Under the pieces are notes generated by a model that was given only the letters and a program-made list of their open reading frames with translations, had not been told where the DNA came from and did not search any database. Below are positions 59,891 through 64,000 of a stretch of 64,000 nucleotides of DNA, piece by piece. Position 1 is the first letter of the stretch. Each line of letters begins with the position of its first letter. Both the position numbers and the translations under genes were made by a program. Origin of the DNA: Petrosia ficiformis (lineage: Eukaryota; Porifera; Demospongiae; Haplosclerida; Petrosiidae); contig OX345641.1 in the NCBI GenBank assembly GCA_947044365.1, positions 6,346,347 to 6,410,346 on the forward strand. Reading direction: 5' to 3'.

Positions 59891-60340
59891 TTGGCATTAA
59901 AGTAAAGGACAGATATATATATATATATATATATATACATAATTATGTACTTACGTATATACTAACGTACATATTTATGTACAGTACTGTATATCAGTGT
60001 TTTTGATAAGCTCATATGGTGCACCATTGGCCCTAAGAGCTTCCTATTTGGCACTGCACAGTTCTCTCTTAGGGCCAATGGCGCAGTTAATTATGATTAT
60101 ATTGTCACTAACAGCATTAACTCTTAGTTAATTGGCTCAAGATGTATTCTCAATGGCGCACACACTAACCATTTTTGAGCCAATTTGGCCCAAGCTTCAA
60201 ACCTTATCAAAAACTCTGCTGTATATACATATATGTACTTGTACACGTTCAGATTTACCTACATACATGCAGATAATGTACATACATACGTACATACTTA
60301 CATACATTATTTTAATTCCATAAAGGTTCCATATTGTGTT
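59891..60340. other. No gene seen
   Basis: TA tract at 59911-59935. An inverted pair TTAGGGCCAATGG / CCATTGGCCCTAA (60022-60085) forms a short hairpin. Confidence 0.4.
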
Positions 60341-60344
60341 TTCA

Positions 60345-60665
60345 ATATTCATAATGGAGGTTCTTGAACTTTATAACACAATAATTGTATTTTTGAAAAG
60401 ATCGTTTCCGCCTGAGGGCCTTCTTCAGCTTATGATATTTACAAGTTACATTCATCCTTTTTATTGATTGACACTGTAACCAAGATTTGTCCTAATTCTT
60501 CTTCTTTCTCCTGTCCTCCTTGTCCTGTACTATCATCTCCATGATTTCATATAAAAAGGATGAATGTAACTTGTAAATATCATAAGCTGAAGAAGGCCCT
60601 CGGGCCGAAACGTTCTTTTCAAAAATAAAATTATTGTGTTATTATAAAGTTCCATTATGAATATA
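60345..60665. repeat. Palindromic element with hammerhead-like motif in each arm
   Basis: Arms 60345-60463 and 60551-60665 around an 85-base pyrimidine-rich centre. The right arm reads CTGAAGA (60587-60593), A, hairpin GGCC-CTCG-GGCC (60595-60606), GAAAC; the left arm has the same on minus with a weaker helix. The extra A after the core and the lack of a closing helix III separate it from a true hammerhead. Similar motifs end Penelope-like elements. Confidence 0.7.
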
Positions 60666-61344
60666 CATTATTTTGTATTTGTATTATATAATTATTATAT
60701 TTATATAATTATAGTATTATATATTTTTGTGTATTAAGTTTGCATACATGACTTCATGTGTATATGTAATTACATGTAGTTGGCTGTCAGCCAGAAAAGG
60801 AAAGGTATGATAAAACCTTCAAATTCACTTTAAGATGTCCATGGAGAAGGAAACACTGATGAAACATACTACAATTAGACTACGAACATATACAGGAGAA
60901 AGAATAAATCAGAAGATTTAGGAAAAATCTCGGTTACAGTATCAATCAATAACAAAGCCTACTGATTGTCGAAAGAGATGGCCCCACTTCTCTTGGCTGT
61001 GACTGGCTCAAGAAAATTAAGCATTATCGGGTCAACTATTAATATTATAACCAACTGAAGGTTATCATTACTTTTTACAGTGTAATGTGATGAATACCAT
61101 TCCTTTTTACAGAGTCATACATAAGCAATCAGATTTTAGAGTGTATATTTGATGGCATACATTTTTATTTGGGATTTGAAAATTTGATACATTAAAGAAT
61201 CAAGACAATTCTATATACCTGGATTTAAAAGTCCAATTTCAAATCTAATAATGCAGTTGCAACAGTATCTCTTAAAAGGGCCTATATATTAGTAATGATT
61301 TTATAACTGTTTGTATATTGAAGATTAATGTTAAACAATTGTAC
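60666..61344. other. Downstream region of the EEP-family gene
   Basis: No gene seen. 60800-61030 shows short frames only. Confidence 0.4.
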
Positions 61345-61939
61345 TTAATGGTTAATTTCTAAGTTTGCAGCAGTGCAGAAGTTATTCAACTCAATCTGTG
61401 CTGGTGGAAGTGGGAGCAGTTGAATATTCTCAGAGAAATCCTTTTTTATTAGTGTCACTGAAACACCATAGTGGTCAGACAGAGGTACGCCTGTTGCTGT
61501 CTCCACGTTATCAAAAATCCTCTATTATAATAAAAGAGATAAAATTATTATAGCAAAATAATATTATTCTCAGTGGTCCAAGTTTCAAATGTACTGACCG
61601 TTGTTGATCTCACTCTCCATGGTGACGAGGTAGTCAAATAAACATGATCAATGGTCATATTGAGTGTAAAACCACTTGCAGCTACCATTGAGTTACTAGC
61701 ACAATACGTACATTGTCCTTGATTCAACACATAGGGACTAAAGAAACCTCTGGCAGTCACAAAACCATAATTGAACGGCAAATGCCATGTTGCCTTTGAT
61801 GTCACTGGTCCATGATTGAAGTCACCAAGTAGAATTGGTGCTTCCAGATCATCTATAGCAGTAAACAATATCATTAGCTCTTGGTACTGCTGATCTTCGT
61901 AGGATTCAAATAAAAAGGGCATACTGAATGGTGGGCCAA
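61345..61939 (-). CDS. Endonuclease/exonuclease/phosphatase (EEP) family protein, last two exons
   Basis: Exon 61939-61599 (phase 1 in, 0 out) and exon 61521-61345 with stop. The first has FESYEDQQYQELMILFTAID, the metal/phosphate motif LLGDFNHGP and MTIDHVYLTTSSPWRVRSTT. The second opens RIFDNVETATG and has VPLSDHYGVSVTL, the family's catalytic S-D-H box. About 170 residues, i.e. the C-terminal half of a typical EEP fold. The EEP clan includes DNase I, inositol phosphatases and neutral sphingomyelinases; which activity cannot be told. N-terminal exons should lie above 62.0 kb on minus, but the tRNA-bearing element and repeat R occupy that region and I did not find them. Confidence 0.8.
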
Positions 61940-62014
61940 CTATATTTAGTAAGTAAAAGAAGAAACTATTATAATAAATAATTCTAACAAGAAAGCATAA
62001 CAATATTATAGTTT

Positions 62015-62285
62015 ATAAGATAAAGAGAGTCACATATGTCCAGAAAAATTCTGGACCAGCTGGGATTTGAACCCAAGACCTTCTGATTACTAGTCAGATG
62101 CTCTATCATCTGAGCTACTGGAGCCAGGTTGAGGAAGAGCATTTCATAGACAGTGTCTACTACTTAGGTCAGGCAAACTCAGCTGTGTGTCTCTCTCTCT
62201 GAAGTTGCTAACACTAGTATACTACCCCAACCGCTATGCATGTGCCGTCAGAACTTCTGGACACGTGTGTCTCTCTTTATCTTAT
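62015..62285. mobile_element. Inverted-repeat element containing a tRNA-like sequence (271 bp)
   Basis: ATAAGATAAAGAGAG.CACA...GTCCAGAA (62015-62047) is inverted at 62253-62285. The tRNA-like sequence begins directly inside the left repeat, and the rest is a short unique stretch. No clear target duplication. Confidence 0.75.
62053..62125 (-). tRNA. tRNA-Thr(AGT)-like sequence
   Basis: 73 nt with A box TAGCTCAGATGA, anticodon arm TCTGA-CTAGTAA-TCAGA (anticodon AGT) and T arm with B box GGTTCAAATCC. The acceptor strands GGCTCCA / CTGGTCC pair poorly, so it is likelier a tRNA-derived polymerase III promoter of the surrounding element than a working tRNA. Confidence 0.6.
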
Positions 62286-62595
62286 CATGTATACATTCCT
62301 AGTAATTTAAATATTATAGTTCGCTAGCAAAACAAAACTAAGTTTCTGGAATTGATTTCAGACCTCTTGTACACATCAATCCATCTTCAATACAATTTGT
62401 ACTAATGTGCACGTGTTTATACTTTGTATATAACATAATTATTATGTTAGAGTGATATATCAAATTAGGAATCATCAAGTGCAAGCTAGGGCAATAACAC
62501 GAATAGCATGCTGTATTTCTGGAAAGAAAATACTGCATGTAAAATGTAATAGAGGAGTTTCAATACAATTATATTTTCCTCCATGCTGATTTATT

Positions 62596-63070
62596 TTTAT
62601 GGCCCGTAGGGCCATCCCTATGATTGCTTTCCCACGGGTTCGATGTATGTTTATATATATTATATGTTTGTGTCACCTACGCGAGTATGCGTTGTATACG
62701 TAGTTAAGGAAGTTACATCATTCCCGGGGGCTAAGTCAATTAATGGGCGTGGCGCGTAAAAGAACGCGCGATTAAGCTCTACAGTCTACACATCAGCGGA
62801 AAGAAAGCTGTGTAGCTTACGTAGAAACTGGAACTAATAGCTAGCTATTCTGCCTGAAATATATTCCTAAAGTTCTACAAGGTCCTTTGAAAGGTTAGGA
62901 GAGTAGATAATCAAAATAATAACTATAATAAGCTGTTGTCTTTCATGCTTGATAAAGTCAGCCATGATTACTGAATGCTGGACACCACAAAGCAGTCATA
63001 GGGATACCTTTATCTTCACTTAAACTTGTAAAGCAATCATAGGGATGTTTTTTTTCTCTATATACACTTG
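62596..63070. repeat. Dispersed repeat R, fullest copy
   Basis: Begins TTATGGCCCGTAGGGCCATC, then a CpG-rich part with GGGCGTGGCGCGTAAAAGAA, then GAAAGAAAGCTGTGT, AGAAACTGGAACTAATAGC and TGAATGCTGGACACCACAAA. Partial copies are at 2725-2890, 47238-48760 and 63630-63700 (inverted). No ORF. Confidence 0.7.
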
Positions 63071-64000
63071 TTCTGGTAGTTCTGGTAGAAGTATTTACAA
63101 ATCTTGATCTATATTGACTATAGCATAAGGTACATGTCATAATAATGCATATGGTAACAAACATAATTATTATTTAATACAGTATTAATGTTGCTGTAAT
63201 ATGTAACATATAGTATTATAGATACAACATGTGGTGTATTATTAGTATTTCAATTCTAACTTCCGCACAAACAACAAATGTTACTTGCTCATTCCAGTGA
63301 AATCAATTATGTACATGAGTTTGTACTGTACCTAAGTACAAATTCATGTACATATTTATATGTTTATATATCAAATAACATCTGATGTACTTGACTGATA
63401 TTTGAGAGTTAGTACATGTACGTAATTGCTATGGGCTTTACATACTATATGTTTATGTATAATATGCACATTGTAATGCTTTTGTTACCATTCTTTATTA
63501 AGCATGTACTACTGGTCAATATAGATCGAAATAAATTACTACTTAGCTAGACAAGAAAGCAGCATTCATTTATATAAGTCTCAGGAAGAATTGAAATCTG
63601 TAACCAAATTCTAGTTAGAACAAGATATATGGAGAAAAAAGTATCCCTATGATTGCTTTGTGGTGTCCAACATTCAGATGATTCAACACAGGGGCGGATC
63701 TAGCCTTGAAGTAAGGCAGTGTTCCTAACCATAATGTTGATACAAAAGTCCATGTAGATTTCCAGTTTCTATGCAAGCTATAAACTGGTCTGTAGTAGTC
63801 TCGTGTCGCTGACATACTACGTTATAAAACCACTTCCATATAACCCTACATGGGTACAGCTCTTTCTTTTTTGCTTTATAGAAGTTCTTATGTCAGATTA
63901 CATGGAAGCAGTTTGTTTAAAAACAAACTGGTAGAAGGCACATGTAAAGAATATCCTAATCATGTTTGAAATAACAAGTACACATGCAATGTCTGCCTTT
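63071..64000. other. No gene; repeat R fragment and a hAT-like end
   Basis: 63640-63690 is an inverted piece of repeat R. CAGGGGCGGATCTAG at 63691 looks like an isolated hAT terminus. Confidence 0.4.

Noticed and set aside
60587..60611. Fully active hammerhead ribozyme at 60.6 kb
   Set aside because: There is an extra A between the core and helix II, and no strand closes helix III with a UH cleavage site.
62053..62125. Working tRNA-Thr gene
   Set aside because: The acceptor stem does not pair and inverted repeats enclose it, so it is recorded as tRNA-like instead.

Overview
This is a eukaryotic nuclear window: AT-rich, with split genes using GT..AG introns, AATAAA-type signals and very dense repeats. 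The gene content is an ankyrin / P-loop GTPase / Death-domain protein, a decayed paralogue of it ending in a CARD-like fold, a duplicated type-II membrane glycosyltransferase, an EEP-family hydrolase, and Tc1/mariner, hAT, Ty3, LINE and Penelope-like remnants. This suggests an early-branching metazoan, most likely a sponge. That is an inference from gene style, not a proven identification.

Region by region. 1-10 kb: two tandem units of about 5 kb, each carrying large TGGA tetranucleotide arrays. The second unit contains a roughly 875 bp insertion that the first lacks. Unit 1 also carries, on the minus strand at 1652-1738, a sequence meeting every hammerhead-ribozyme core requirement, with a (TA)n microsatellite as the tip of helix III. 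10-14.8 kb: a block paralogous to 33-35.5 kb, broken up by palindromic elements. 14.9-29.2 kb: one plus-strand gene of 11 inferred exons (1010 codons) encoding ankyrin repeats, a GTPase/COR-like core and a Death domain. Its long introns hold a BED-finger hAT remnant, a Tc1/mariner remnant, a decayed Ty3-type LTR element and a 605 bp hAT-type element. 29.4-32.1 kb: palindromic elements, diverged tandem repeats and a broken paralogue of the GTPase gene.

33-44 kb: the second copy of the 10-14 kb block, cysteine-rich exons, a Penelope-like GIY-YIG remnant, and a series of terminal-inverted-repeat elements that start TAGTC and make 9-bp target duplications. Two of them independently carry the same short piece of a RecQ-like helicase (motif 0 / Walker A). 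43.6-44.3 kb and 58.0-58.7 kb hold paralogous glycosyltransferase first exons on the minus strand. 45-54 kb is mostly inverted-repeat elements, including one (49.78-50.95 kb) whose whole cargo is a three-exon PHD-finger gene, and a second copy of the cysteine-rich exon. 59-64 kb holds LINE endonuclease remnants, a palindrome with a hammerhead-like motif, the last two exons of an EEP-family gene, and an inverted-repeat element containing a tRNA-Thr-like sequence.

The strongest leads are the complete hammerhead ribozyme, the repeated capture of a RecQ Walker-A fragment by TAGTC elements, the PHD-finger gene between inverted repeats, and the tRNA-bearing inverted-repeat element.
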